From Micromonospora sp. CCTCC AA 2012012 (GTDB taxonomy: Bacteria; Actinomycetota; Actinomycetes; Mycobacteriales; Micromonosporaceae): DNA of 64,000 nt. The stretch is taken from contig NZ_CP159342.1 in the NCBI RefSeq assembly GCF_040499845.1, positions 1,116,001 through 1,180,000 on the forward strand, read 5' to 3'. Below, piece by piece: positions 15,807 through 24,390 of this stretch; the first letter of the stretch is position 1; each line of letters begins with the position of its first letter. The notes under the pieces are model-generated. The model had not been told where the DNA came from and made no database searches. It was given only the letters and a program-made list of their open reading frames with translations. Position numbers and translations under genes: made by a program.

Positions 15807-16702
15807 AAGGTGGTGAGTCTTTCGATGGCGGCGTCGACGTGTGCGGGCTCGTCGTACATCTCGTAGTGGCCGGCGCCGTCGATCATCATGAGGTCGACCG
15901 GGTTGGGGGCCAGTTTCCACAGCTGCATGCCGGTGTCGTAGGAGCCGGTGTTGCCGATGCGTCCGGCGACGATGACCTGCAGTGGCTGGGTCATGAGCTG
16001 ATCGGCCAAGTGGAAGGCGTCATAGCCCAGCAGGAGGGAGTCGCTGCGCAGGAGGCGCCGGTTCGTGGAGTGTGCGTTACCGCCGCGCTCGGTGCGGTAG
16101 TAGGTGACGGCCTGAGTGGTGTCGATGTCGGTCAGGCCCGCTGCCGCGGCGTCCTCAAGGGTGTCGGGCAGCCAGTTCACGCGGGTCATCTCGCCGGAGC
16201 GGGCCTCTTCGGTCCGTGCCTCCGCGAGGGCGTCGAGTGCGGTGGCCGGACCGTCGGGGGAGAAGCTGCGGAACGCGGCGCCGATGTTGACGGGGACGAC
16301 CGTGCCGACCGCCTTGATGCGGTGATCCGTGCGGGCGGTGTGCACGGCGTAGCCCCCACCGGCGCAGATGCCGAGGACGCCGATGCGCTGCGGGTCGATG
16401 CCGGGGGTCGTGGTGAGCATGTCGATGGCGTGGGAGATGTCCTCACCTCGGCGGTAGGGGTCTTCGAGGTCGCGGGGCTCGCCCTCGCTCTGGCCCTGAT
16501 GGGCGGGGTCGAGGACGAGCGCGGCGATGCCGCGGGCGGCGAGACGGGAGGCGTAGTTGGCGCCGATCTGCTCCTTCACGCTGCTGCCCGGGGTGGAGAG
16601 CACCACGGCGCGCAGCGGTGCGCTGCTGTCGGCGTTGTCGGGCAGGTGGAGGTTTGCGGCGAGGTTGATGGGACCGCGCGGGATCGTGAGGTGCTGAATC
16701 AT
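15788..16702 (-). CDS. Alpha/beta hydrolase with cysteine nucleophile
   Basis: A 304-residue cytoplasmic alpha/beta hydrolase. The nucleophile elbow reads GICAGGGYA, so Cys replaces the usual Ser, as in dienelactone hydrolases and YcjY-like proteins. The likely catalytic His is in DGAGHYEMYD near the C-terminus. An early strand-turn region has VVLSTPGSSVKEQIGANYAS and ALVLDPAHQGQSEGEPRDL. The substrate is unknown; small esters or lactones fit the family. ATG 16702 is supported by GGAGGA eight bases upstream. The gene is divergent from a MarR regulator with a palindromic operator between them, so it is probably repressed by that regulator and induced by a small molecule. Its last codons overlap a truncated gene on the other strand. 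Confidence 0.85.
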   Translation of the reverse strand: MIQHLTIPRGPINLAANLHLPDNADSSAPLRAVVLSTPGSSVKEQIGANYASRLAARGIAALVLDPAHQGQSEGEPRDLEDPYRRGEDISHAIDMLTTTPGIDPQRIGVLGICAGGGYAVHTARTDHRIKAVGTVVPVNIGAAFRSFSPDGPATALDALAEARTEEARSGEMTRVNWLPDTLEDAAAAGLTDIDTTQAVTYYRTERGGNAHSTNRRLLRSDSLLLGYDAFHLADQLMTQPLQVIVAGRIGNTGSYDTGMQLWKLAPNPVDLMMIDGAGHYEMYDEPAHVDAAIERLTTFYVNNL

Positions 16703-16743
16703 GCTCGGCTTCCTCCGTGAGATTGTTGTTCCAGGAAAGTCCA

Positions 16744-16764
16744 GTACAAGGCTACAACTTGTAC
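16744..16764. promoter_or_regulatory. Probable MarR operator
   Basis: GTACAAG at 16744-16750 is exactly inverted at 16758-16764 (CTTGTAC) with a seven-base spacer. It sits between the divergent hydrolase and marR genes, 42 bases from the hydrolase start and 46 from the marR start. MarR regulators usually bind such palindromes in divergent promoters, so it probably controls both genes. Confidence 0.65.
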
Positions 16765-16810
16765 GATATGAAACTAATACGAAACTGTACCACCTGGATG
16801 GAGGGGCCGC

Positions 16811-17224
16811 ATGTCGGTCGACGGGGCGCAGCTGTGGACGCTGAACCAGCGGCTGCTGGCAGTCGTGATGGATGCCTGCACAAAGGAGCTGGCCGAGCTC
16901 GGGTTGGAGACGAAGGAGTTCTTCGTCCTGGCCGAGGCGGAGACATCGCCGTACCCGGCCGAGATCGCGACGGCACTGCTGCTGCCCAAGGCGAGCGTGA
17001 CGGTCTACGTCCGAAACCTCGTCGCCAAGGGCTTCATCCGCCGCGAGATCGACGAGGCGGACCTGCGGCGTCACCGGCTCGTACTGACCGCTGAGGGCAC
17101 GGCGGCCCGGGATCGTGCACTTGCAGCCCTCGCAGCGGAGTACGACCGCAGGTTGGCGAGGGTCAACCCCCAGGACCGCACCGAGCTGAAGCGCATCCTT
17201 CAGGAGATGCTCTCGCCCGCATGA
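16811..17224 (+). CDS. MarR family transcriptional regulator
   Basis: A 137-residue winged-helix regulator of the MarR family. The DNA-binding core is visible as SPYPAEIATALLLPKASVTVYV (recognition helix region), followed by NLVAKGFIRREIDEADLRRH and RLVLTAEGTAARDRAL, the wing typical of MarR. N- and C-terminal helices form the dimer interface. ATG 16811 has GGAGGG six to eight bases upstream. It is divergent from the cysteine alpha/beta hydrolase, with the 7-7-7 palindrome between them, so it most likely represses that hydrolase and itself until an aromatic or lipophilic ligand binds. The ligand is unknown. Confidence 0.9.
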   Translation: MSVDGAQLWTLNQRLLAVVMDACTKELAELGLETKEFFVLAEAETSPYPAEIATALLLPKASVTVYVRNLVAKGFIRREIDEADLRRHRLVLTAEGTAARDRALAALAAEYDRRLARVNPQDRTELKRILQEMLSPA

Positions 17225-17342
17225 GTCCACGGTCACGAGCGGTCCGTCTAGCGAGAATAAAAGCACGACGCGTCATGCCATTTTTCGCGTCGCATTCTGC
17301 GAACGGTCTTCGGTGTGCGGATCGGCAAGCTGGAGGTCCGAG

Positions 17343-17599
17343 ACTCACTACCTGGCCCGGCGCCCCGACCTGCTGAAGGGACAGGCGAAGCACGAGTTCT
17401 TCCGTGTCGAGCGAATCCGGGCCGTCGCCGGGGTCGTCCTGTACGTCCTCGCGGGGCTGGCGGCTACCTGGTGACGCCGCTGGTCGGCCTCGTCATCTTT
17501 CTCCGCCCGCCCGTCTTCTACGCCGTCACCAGCGCCGGCTTGTACCACTTTCGGCTGACCCGCCGGATCCGGCACCGCGCTCCGCCGCGATCCGACTAG
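17343..17599 (+). pseudogene. TMEM175 (DUF1211) family C-terminal relic
   Basis: A frame beginning near 17343 gives HYLARRPDLLKGQAKHEFFR and VERIRAVAGVVLYVLAGLA, then stops at 17474. The expected continuation GGYLVTPLVGLVIFLRPPVF is in another frame up to 17599. This matches the last membrane helices of bacterial TMEM175-like (DUF1211) proteins, which form potassium-channel-like structures. The N-terminal two thirds are missing and a one-base frameshift splits the rest, so it is a dead fragment. Confidence 0.6.
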
Positions 17600-17603
17600 G
17601 GGT

Positions 17604-18446
17604 TTACAACATCTCCAGCGGCTGCGGGCCGGCCGGCGGCGGGAACGCCGTGTCGAGTGCCGCCATGTCCTCCTCGCTCAGCTGCAGCTCGCGCGCTTCC
17701 GCGTTCTCCCGCGTGTGCTCGGGGTTGGATGACCGAGGGATGGCTGCGACCGCCTCCTGTCGTAGCAGCCAGCCGAGTGCGACCTGAGCGGGCGTGGCGT
17801 CGTGCCGGGCGGCGATCTCCGCGACCTGGGGATGGCCGAGCAGGCGGCCCTGCTCGATCGGGGAGTACGCCATCACCGGGATCTGGTGCTCGCGTAGCCA
17901 CGGCAGCAGGTCGAACTCGGGACCCCGGCGGGTGAGGTTGTACAGGATCTGATTGGTCGCGCAGGAGTTCCCGCCGGCCTCGATCAGGTCCGTCATGTCA
18001 GAAGGACCGAAGTTGCTCACGCCCCACTGCCCGATGTCACCGGCCTCGACGAGTTCGGCGAACGCCTCGATCGTCTCCGTGAGCGGATGCCCGCCGCGCC
18101 AGTGCAAGAGGTAGAGGTCGATGTGGTCGACGCCGAGTCGTTGCAGGCTGCGGCGGCACGCCTGCACGGTTCCTTGACGGCTGGCGTTGGACGGCAGCAC
18201 CTTGTCGACCAGAAAGACGTCGGCGCGGCGTCCGCTGATCGCCTCCCCGACGAGTTCCTCGGAGGCGCCGTCACCATACATCTCCGCCGTGTCGATCAGG
18301 GTCATGCCCAGGTCGAGTCCGGTGCGCAGGGCGGCTATCTCGTCTCGCCGCCTCGCGGGGCGCTCGCCCAGGTACCAGGTCCCCTGGCCGAGCGCGGGCA
18401 TCGTCTGTCCGGACGGCAGTTCGATCGCGTCGGCAGCGAGGGTCAT
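17604..18446 (-). CDS. Aldo/keto reductase
   Basis: A 280-residue NADPH-dependent aldo/keto reductase with a TIM-barrel fold. The catalytic tetrad is present: Asp and Tyr in LIDTAEMYGDG, Lys in FLVDKVLPSNAS, and His in DLYLLHWRGGHP. The family pattern GVSNFGPSDM and the coenzyme-binding AAIPRSSNPEHTRENAEA near the C-terminus are also seen. The physiological substrate is unknown; homologues reduce a range of aldehydes and ketones. The start at ATG 18446 gives the normal family N-terminus (IELPSGQTMPALGQGTW). The gene appears monocistronic between two gene relics. Confidence 0.9.
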   Translation of the reverse strand: MTLAADAIELPSGQTMPALGQGTWYLGERPARRRDEIAALRTGLDLGMTLIDTAEMYGDGASEELVGEAISGRRADVFLVDKVLPSNASRQGTVQACRRSLQRLGVDHIDLYLLHWRGGHPLTETIEAFAELVEAGDIGQWGVSNFGPSDMTDLIEAGGNSCATNQILYNLTRRGPEFDLLPWLREHQIPVMAYSPIEQGRLLGHPQVAEIAARHDATPAQVALGWLLRQEAVAAIPRSSNPEHTRENAEARELQLSEEDMAALDTAFPPPAGPQPLEML

Positions 18447-18900
18447 GTCCTGACCTTTCCGGAGCCGGGATACCAGATGGTTGCCTCGTTACCCGCTGCG
18501 ACAGCCAGCACACCTCTGAGGCGCTTCTCGACGCAGGCGCTGGGCACCGGGCGGGATGGGCCTCATGGTCCGCCTTCGAGCGGCGTACGTCGGCCTGATC
18601 ACCTTTGCCCGCGCCGGGCAGGCGACCGCGAGCGAACGATGCGCCGCTAACGGATGGCCATCACCATGCCCACGATCAGTCGTATCGAACATCGGCGGTC
18701 GTGCACCAGGGACCGGAACACTCGGCACCAGCCGTGAACGGTCGGGGCTAATACGGAAATTCCTCCGGAGACTTGAAAGCCTGTCGAGGAGCCCGGGCCG
18801 GTGATGCTCGCGTCTCATCATCACGCTCAGGAGCGCCGGCCCGATGCTCATCGCCGTTCCCGAGCTGGTCCAGGACCACGCGCATCCGCGTCGCGACGTC
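18447..18900. other. Gene-poor stretch
   Basis: No supported gene. On the minus strand, 18748-18945 could encode MKHFHAGTYVELPRADVATR followed by unstructured residues. The first part looks protein-like but has no family match I recognise and overlaps the transposase relic. No clear hairpins or promoters were seen. Confidence 0.4.
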
Positions 18901-19036
18901 GGCGCGGGGCAACTCCACGTACGTGCCCGCATGAAAGTGCTTCAAGATCCTGTGCGACTACCGCCGCGCCGCGCACACAGTGACCGACACTGCTTCCGGC
19001 ATCGCCCACCTCCACAACATCATCCTCGCGGGGTGA
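18901..19036 (+). mobile_element. Transposase C-terminal relic (IS5-like)
   Basis: The frame ending at TGA 19034-19036 gives KCFKILCDYRRAAHTVTDTA followed by SGIAHLHNIILAG, the typical end of IS5-group DDE transposases in actinobacteria. The preceding residues (HVRARMK) lie in a different frame, one base away, so even this tail is frameshifted. Nothing of the catalytic domain or of terminal inverted repeats was found. It marks a decayed insertion sequence. Confidence 0.55.
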
Positions 19037-19259
19037 CACCAGCGCCGGTGCCGGGCAGCGACTTCACCGAGTTACGAGAAGTCCTTCAGCTTCGGTGCCG
19101 GCGTTGAGCGTGCTGACCAGTGCTGCTGCCACCCCTGCCCGTGCGACCAGGTCGGGGGCTAGGGCCGACGAACGTTCCCCGCGGATTCTCGCGCTGGCCA
19201 GCTCGGTCGGGCAGCATAGACGTATATGTATTGCTTTTCGAGGGGCGGGTGCGCAGAGG

Positions 19260-20222
19260 ATGCCGATCAACGGTGGCTCCGGCATTGACAGCAGGCGCCT
19301 GCGGGCCCTGCAGGCGGTCGGCCAATCGGGATCGCTGGCTGCGGCGGCCCGACGGATGCGGATGTCGATTTCCGGTCTGCGGTATCAGCTCGATGAGTTG
19401 GAGCGCTCGGTGGGTGTGCCTCTGGTGCGCACCTCGCCGCAGTCCGGGGCGACGCTGACTCCTGCGGGGGTGGTCCTGGTGGACGGTTCGTCCGCCGTCC
19501 TAGCGGAGCTGGACGAACTGGTGGACCGGGCTCGCAGGGCCGAGGGTGACAAGCGGCGTCCGCTCCGGGTGGCCGCGCCGTGGACGGTGGTCGCCGGTCT
19601 GCTCCTCGACGCGGTGGCCAGTGATCTGCGGGTTGGTGGTCCCGGTTGGCAGGTGGACGTGGCAGCCAGTCGGGACGATGCGCTGATGGCGGTCCGTGAC
19701 GGCGCGGCGGACGTGGCGGTGGCGGCGGACTGGGCCAGGGACCGGGCCGACAGCGGCGGGCTTGTCTGCCGAGAGTTGTTCTCCGCCACGTACCTGCTCG
19801 CGGTCGGTGCCGGCAGCGACCTGGCCGGTGGTGGCTCGGTTGACGTGCGTCAGACGGCGGGTCAGGCGTGGATCATGGGTCCGAGCGCAGGCACGCGGAG
19901 ATTCCTGGACGTCCAGCTCGAATCGGCCAGGGTGGTACCGAAGCGCATCGTCACCAGCGATTCCATGGAGTACATGACCATGATCGACGCCGGCGTGGGC
20001 GTCGGTTTGGCGGAGCCGATCCTCACCGGTCTGCTGCGGCCCCGTACGGTCCTGGTCCCGCTGACCGGCGTGACCTCGTACCGGTACTTCGCCGCCTGTC
20101 CCGACGGTCGCCAGGATGATCCGCAGGTGCGGGCTCTGCTGGCGCTGCTGACCCGCGCCGGCCGGCGCCAGGTGGACCTTGCGGGGTGGAAGGCCCACCG
20201 TGCGCCGGAGGCGATCAGGTGA
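19260..20222 (+). CDS. LysR-type transcriptional regulator
   Basis: A 320-residue LysR-type regulator. The N-terminal winged helix-turn-helix is visible as RRLRALQAVGQSGSLAAAAR with RRMRMSISGLRYQLDELERS, followed by the linker helix. The periplasmic-binding-like effector domain runs from about residue 95 (PLRVAAPWTVVAGLLLDAVA) to the end. ATG 19260 is chosen because the HTH begins at the expected distance; AGGGGCGGG upstream may serve as ribosome site. An AT-rich stretch at 19218-19233 may hold the -10 region. It is convergent with the secreted-protein gene and has no divergent partner nearby because its left flank is an IS relic. The target and ligand are unknown. Confidence 0.85.
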   Translation: MPINGGSGIDSRRLRALQAVGQSGSLAAAARRMRMSISGLRYQLDELERSVGVPLVRTSPQSGATLTPAGVVLVDGSSAVLAELDELVDRARRAEGDKRRPLRVAAPWTVVAGLLLDAVASDLRVGGPGWQVDVAASRDDALMAVRDGAADVAVAADWARDRADSGGLVCRELFSATYLLAVGAGSDLAGGGSVDVRQTAGQAWIMGPSAGTRRFLDVQLESARVVPKRIVTSDSMEYMTMIDAGVGVGLAEPILTGLLRPRTVLVPLTGVTSYRYFAACPDGRQDDPQVRALLALLTRAGRRQVDLAGWKAHRAPEAIR

Positions 20223-20246
20223 ACGGCGAAGCATGCCCTCGACAGG

Positions 20247-21197
20247 TCAGAAGCCGATAACACTCAAGGTGGTGATCCAGTCCGTCTTCCGGGCGTGCAC
20301 GCCGTCATGGACGACATAGCGGTACCGGACCTGCACCGGCGTGCCGGCGTCGTTGTAGGAGACGGTGAACTCGGTGTCGCGGATCGTCCCCGTGGTGACG
20401 ATGGCGTGACGTTGCAGCTTGCTGGGGGAGTCGACTTGCAGACTGCCGTCCTCCCGCTGGCCCCACGGATTCCCCGTGAAGTAGGTGCCGCTGGCGAGGT
20501 TGACGTTCATGGTGAGGGGGACCAGTTCGGCGTAGTGGGGGTCTTCGCAGTCCTGCACACAGGCTCCCCCCAGCCCGAACTGGATCGCCAGCTTCGGTTC
20601 GAACTTCGCCACGTTGATCTCAAGAAACTCGAACCGCTTGACAGTGAAGTTGCTGCGAGTGCAGTACGACAGCGGGTGGTTCCAGCAGTATCGGTCGCCT
20701 GTCGGAAAACGGTACTGGTGGCCGTCGTAGTAGGTGCCCTTCTCGAACACGTTGACGGTCGCCTCACCACCCGGCTTGAGGGTCAACTCCGTTGACTGGG
20801 TGTCCTTACCGGAAAGTCCACCGCCGAGACTGGCCGAGATGATGCCGGCGTCGAAGCCACCCGTGACCTCGACCTTGCGCTCCATCTCGAATGACGCCGT
20901 GTACTTCACCTCGGCGCTGCTGGTGTTCCGGTACACGCGGGAGGCCTGCGTGTTCAGGGTCGTGTTCGTCCGCACGTTGTCACACCACGTCGCCAGGGTG
21001 AAGCTCGTCCACCCGTAGACAGGGTCGGCGACGCCGCCGACGTTCTGCTCCGGCGCGCACTGGGTCGTTTCGGCTGCTGCCGGGGTAGCCGACCCGACAA
21101 CAGCCGAACCACCCAGCAGAGCACCCATCAGCAGACTCGCCAGAACTCCGCGCGGTCCCCGACGGGCCGCTCGCCCCGCAAGCCGCACTAGCACCAT
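20247..21197 (-). CDS. Secreted protein of unknown function
   Basis: A 316-residue exported protein. It has a long basic N-region (LVRLAGRAARRGPRG), a hydrophobic core and an Ala-rich cleavage region (GSATPAAAETT). The mature part has six or more cysteines and is beta-rich, with alternating polar and apolar stretches such as ASFEMERKVEVTGGFDAGI, ISASLGGGLSGKDTQSTELT and LKPGGEATVNVFEKGTYYDG. Such amphipathic hairpins are seen in aerolysin-type beta-pore-forming proteins, but I see no diagnostic motif and offer this only as a possibility. ATG 21197 has GAGGAG eight bases upstream. It is monocistronic and convergent with the LysR gene. Confidence 0.75.
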   Translation of the reverse strand: MVLVRLAGRAARRGPRGVLASLLMGALLGGSAVVGSATPAAAETTQCAPEQNVGGVADPVYGWTSFTLATWCDNVRTNTTLNTQASRVYRNTSSAEVKYTASFEMERKVEVTGGFDAGIISASLGGGLSGKDTQSTELTLKPGGEATVNVFEKGTYYDGHQYRFPTGDRYCWNHPLSYCTRSNFTVKRFEFLEINVAKFEPKLAIQFGLGGACVQDCEDPHYAELVPLTMNVNLASGTYFTGNPWGQREDGSLQVDSPSKLQRHAIVTTGTIRDTEFTVSYNDAGTPVQVRYRYVVHDGVHARKTDWITTLSVIGF

Positions 21198-21812
21198 CAC
21201 CCATACTCCTCTCGTCTGACTACAGATCGACGCTGGTCGGTCTCCGTAGCGAGTATCGGGTTCTGCCAGGGCGACGGAAATCCCACGGCTGGGGCCGCTG
21301 GCGCAGAAATTCCACACAGGTCCGTCCGGATTTTCCGCACCGTCGATAGCCGAGAGAGGTAACCGTCATTCCAGATGACTGTGCCCTGACTGACAATTGA
21401 GCTTCCAGGGTGATTACCTGTCGCGAGCCGACCACCGGGGGGAGCCCGGCGGGGGCTGAGCTGCTTGGCGGTCGACCCAGTCACGGCAGAGCAGACTTGG
21501 TCGGCCCTGAGCGGCCCCTCGGGTGCTGGGCCGAACTACTGCAGAGCGTGCGCGAGGGTCAGATCGTCTACCTGAGTGAGCGGGACGACCCGTGGCCGCC
21601 GTCGAGCGCGATCCGCTTCACTCTCCCCGGTCCCGTGACGACCGGGGCCGACCAGCCCGAACGGGCGGAAGGGGAAGCTTCTCAGCGATGGCGCGGATGG
21701 TGAAGTGCGGTAGGCCGCGAGAGCGAGCCCGGTCGATGGCATGTGACACCGGCACCTCGGCGACCCCGAGCCGCTCCAACAGTGCCGGCCAGGGCTCGAC
21801 AGGCGGAGCGGC
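21198..21812. other. Non-coding or decayed stretch
   Basis: About 600 bases between the secreted-protein gene and the SpoIIE phosphatase gene. The first 320 bases, relatively AT-rich, probably hold the secreted-protein promoter. A degenerate antitoxin-like piece lies near 21530-21640 (listed separately). On the minus strand, 21650-21812 is open and gives PWPALLERLGVAEVPVSHAI then DRARSRGLPHFTIRAIAEKL; it looks protein-like but unrecognised, and may be the tail of a lost gene. Confidence 0.4.
21524..21650 (+). pseudogene. Possible Phd/YefM antitoxin relic
   Basis: The frame reads WAELLQSVREGQIVYLSERDD and then, after a one-base shift, PVAAVERDPLHSPR. This is the pattern of Phd/YefM-type antitoxins, whose core is L-x-x-V-x-x-GE-x-V-x-LT-x-x-GRPVA. 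No start codon region or toxin partner is intact. The match is short and the call is tentative. Confidence 0.3.
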
Positions 21813-23975
21813 TCACGTGCCGGTGGAAGAGCCGGGTACATGAAGGACGAGCAGCGCTCGGTCGTCGCTGACGCTGTAGATGTTGTACGCCGATACGGCG
21901 GCCAGGATCGCCTCGGCTACGGCGTCGGCGGGTTGCCCGGCGGCCGTCGTCGCCGCCTCCGCCAGGCGTTCCTCGCCGAACAACCCGTCGTCGCCCTGCG
22001 CCTCGGTGACGCCGTCGGTATAGAACACGAGGGTGTCCCCGGGGCGTAAGGGGTACGTCACCTCGGTCAGGGGTGGATCGGCGGTCGCGCCGAGCAGCAC
22101 GCCGCGTGGTTGCAGGAACTCGTGGTGGCCGTCGGGGTGCAGGAGCAGTGGCGCAGGGTGGCCGGCCCGGGCGAGGGTGAGCGTCCAGCCGCCGGCGGTG
22201 TCGGGCGTGAGGTGGGCGTACGCGGCGGTGAGCAGCCGGGCCGCCGGCGTCGGGGTGCACAGCAGCGTGTTGAGCCGCTGTAGCGACGCGGCGGCAGTGG
22301 CGTACGGGCCGAGGGCACGCAGGGTGTGACGAGCCAGGGCGGTGGTGCCGGCCGCCTCGACGCCTCGTCCGGCGACGTCGCCGATGACCGCCGCCCATCG
22401 TCGGTCGTCGAGCGCGAAGAGATCGTAGAAGTCGCCGCCCACGTCGATGCCGGCGTCAGCGCTGAAGTAGCGGGCGGTGGACTCGAGGTGGGCGACCTCT
22501 GGTAGCGCGTCTGGTAGCAGGCTGTCCTGAAGGCGTCGCGCTACGTGTGCCTGCTCGGCGTAGAGGCGGCGCTGCTCGGCGTAGAGTCGCTGTTGGTCGG
22601 CGTAGAGGCGAGCGCGGTCGAGGGCGACGGCGCACTGCGCGGCGAGGGCCTTGAGCAGCTCCAGCTTATCGGTGTCGAATTCTCGCGGCTGGCGCCAGCC
22701 GAATGCGACGACGCCGACCAGCCGTCCCTCGGCGATCAGTGGGAGGTTCACCCACGCCTGGTGCTCCAGCGGCAGGTGGGCCAGGTGCGGAAACTGCTGA
22801 TCGCGGTCCGCTCGGGAGGTGATCACCACCGGCTCGCCGCTGCCGGCCACCAGCGCGATGACGGGGGAGTCCTCGACGCGGTACGCCGCGAAGCGCTGAG
22901 CGGTCTGCGGGGACAGGCCCTGCTGTGCGAGAACCCGCATCATGCCGGCCTCGGCGTCGTGGCGTACCAGGGTCACCGCGTCCGCGCTGAGTGAAGGGCC
23001 GATCGTGGAGATGGTCACCTGGGCCACGTCGGTCGCCGTGACGGCCGGCGCCAACGCGGCGGTAAGGCGCTGGAGTAGCGCCTGGCGGCTCGCCGCCTGC
23101 TCCGCGCGCAATCGCGCGGCGCGCTCTGCGGCGCGGAGCTGCTCGCGTTCGAGGCGGCCCTCGTGGCGGTCCGTCTGGTCCACCACGATGAGTCCGACGC
23201 CCTGTGCCGGTCCCTCATCGAGGTCACGTATCGGGTAGTAGGAGACCCGCCAGTGGCGCCGCCGGCCGGGCTGTCCCGGTACCGGCCCGGTCTCAACGTC
23301 CAGGTCGACCAGCGGTGCCCCGGTGGTGAGGACCTTGCGCAGCAGCGGTACCACGTCCGGCGCCACCTCCGGCAGCACCTCTGCGACCGTGCGGCCGAGG
23401 TGATCGGCGATCGGCAGGCCGTTCGCTTCGGCCAGGGTCTGGTTGATCCGCAGAAAGCGCAGATCCTGATCGACGAAGGCGATGCCGATCGGCGCCCGCA
23501 GCACCAACAGTTCGAGCAGGGCGAGCATCCGCCCGCGGGCCTGCTCGGCTTCGACCCGTGCGGTGACCTCCCACACCATGACGGCGACCGCCACCGGTCG
23601 GCCGTCGTCACCGAAGACCGGGTAGGCGCTCTCCAACCAGTGCCGTACCACGTCGCCGCTGTCCGCGACGGTTCCGGACAGTTCGAACTCCCGGATGGGC
23701 AGGCCCGTGGTGAGCACATGGCGCAGCATGGCGGCCGCGCCCTCAGCGAGGTGCGGCACCACCTCGTGGAGCGACCGGCCCAGGTGGTCCTGCACGCTGA
23801 GCCCGTTCACCCGGGCGAGCTGTTCGTTGCACGCCAGGTACCGCAAGTCGCGGTCGAGGACCGCGAACCCGACCGCCGCGGCGGATATCAGGGTGCGCAG
23901 CGCAGCTTCGCTGAGGGGGTCGAGGGTGCCCTCGGCCGGCCGCTCGTCCGCCACGTCGTCGGTGCCGGGCACCAC
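21813..23975 (-). CDS. PAS-PAS-GAF-SpoIIE protein phosphatase
   Basis: A 720-residue cytoplasmic PP2C-type serine phosphatase of the SpoIIE/RsbU kind, which dephosphorylates anti-anti-sigma factors in stress signalling. Domains: PAS 1 (about 25-145, FAVLDRDLRYLACNEQLARV), PAS 2 (about 155-290, IAFVDQDLRFLRINQTLAEA), a coiled segment, GAF (about 310-460, AWVNLPLIAEGRLVGVVAFG), another coiled stretch with repeated LYAEQRRLYAEQ, and SpoIIE (about 500-715). Metal ligands are visible in GGDFYDLFALDD, IGDVAGRGVEAA and VFYTDGVTEAQGDDGLFGEE. The start is GTG 23975 with GAGG upstream. Its signal is unknown; the PAS/GAF pair suggests a small ligand or redox input. A fragment of a second SpoIIE protein lies head-to-head just upstream. 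Confidence 0.9.
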   Translation of the reverse strand: MVPGTDDVADERPAEGTLDPLSEAALRTLISAAAVGFAVLDRDLRYLACNEQLARVNGLSVQDHLGRSLHEVVPHLAEGAAAMLRHVLTTGLPIREFELSGTVADSGDVVRHWLESAYPVFGDDGRPVAVAVMVWEVTARVEAEQARGRMLALLELLVLRAPIGIAFVDQDLRFLRINQTLAEANGLPIADHLGRTVAEVLPEVAPDVVPLLRKVLTTGAPLVDLDVETGPVPGQPGRRRHWRVSYYPIRDLDEGPAQGVGLIVVDQTDRHEGRLEREQLRAAERAARLRAEQAASRQALLQRLTAALAPAVTATDVAQVTISTIGPSLSADAVTLVRHDAEAGMMRVLAQQGLSPQTAQRFAAYRVEDSPVIALVAGSGEPVVITSRADRDQQFPHLAHLPLEHQAWVNLPLIAEGRLVGVVAFGWRQPREFDTDKLELLKALAAQCAVALDRARLYADQQRLYAEQRRLYAEQAHVARRLQDSLLPDALPEVAHLESTARYFSADAGIDVGGDFYDLFALDDRRWAAVIGDVAGRGVEAAGTTALARHTLRALGPYATAAASLQRLNTLLCTPTPAARLLTAAYAHLTPDTAGGWTLTLARAGHPAPLLLHPDGHHEFLQPRGVLLGATADPPLTEVTYPLRPGDTLVFYTDGVTEAQGDDGLFGEERLAEAATTAAGQPADAVAEAILAAVSAYNIYSVSDDRALLVLHVPGSSTGT

Positions 23976-24067
23976 GCCACCTCACCGCACTTCCTCGTCA
24001 GCGAGCAAAGATCGGCGCCATGGTACCCGCAGGAGTGCCGGCTCACGCCCCGTGTGACGGCGACATC

Positions 24068-24390
24068 AATGGCCCTGAGCTGCGCGCGGACGGCAGCGTC
24101 GAGACGCTCGCCATGCCGGGCGTTCTCCTCGGTGCCTTCTCCGACATCCGGGTCGGGGAGCGCCGCATCGCACTCCACGCCGGCAACGCCCTCTTTCTCT
24201 GCACCGACGGTGTCACCGAAACGCGCGGTGAACAGGGACTCTTCGGTGAGGAGCGACTGGTCGACCTGCTCAGGACCGCTCCGGGTGGCGAACCGGCCCT
24301 GCTCGTCGCTCGCGTTCGCGACGCCGTGACGGCGGATCGGACAGCCGAGACGAAGTCCCGGCAACTGCTGGTCTTCTGCTCTGCGCGACC
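24068..24390 (+). pseudogene. SpoIIE phosphatase C-terminal relic
   Basis: The reading frame encodes the last part of a SpoIIE-type phosphatase: LRADGSVETLAMPGVLLGAF, LFLCTDGVTETRGEQGLFGE and ERLVDLLRTAPGGEPALLVA. The N-terminal catalytic half with the GGDFYD motif is missing, and the C-terminal strand (usually TKDDIALLV) has become TKSRQLLVFC before the frame runs on into the opposite gene. It is therefore a truncated copy, in opposite orientation to the intact phosphatase next to it. Confidence 0.6.

Noticed and set aside
18748..18945. Minus-strand ORF beginning MKHFHAGTYVELPRAD
   Set aside because: Only the first 30 residues look protein-like, the remainder is disordered, and it overlaps the transposase relic on the other strand.
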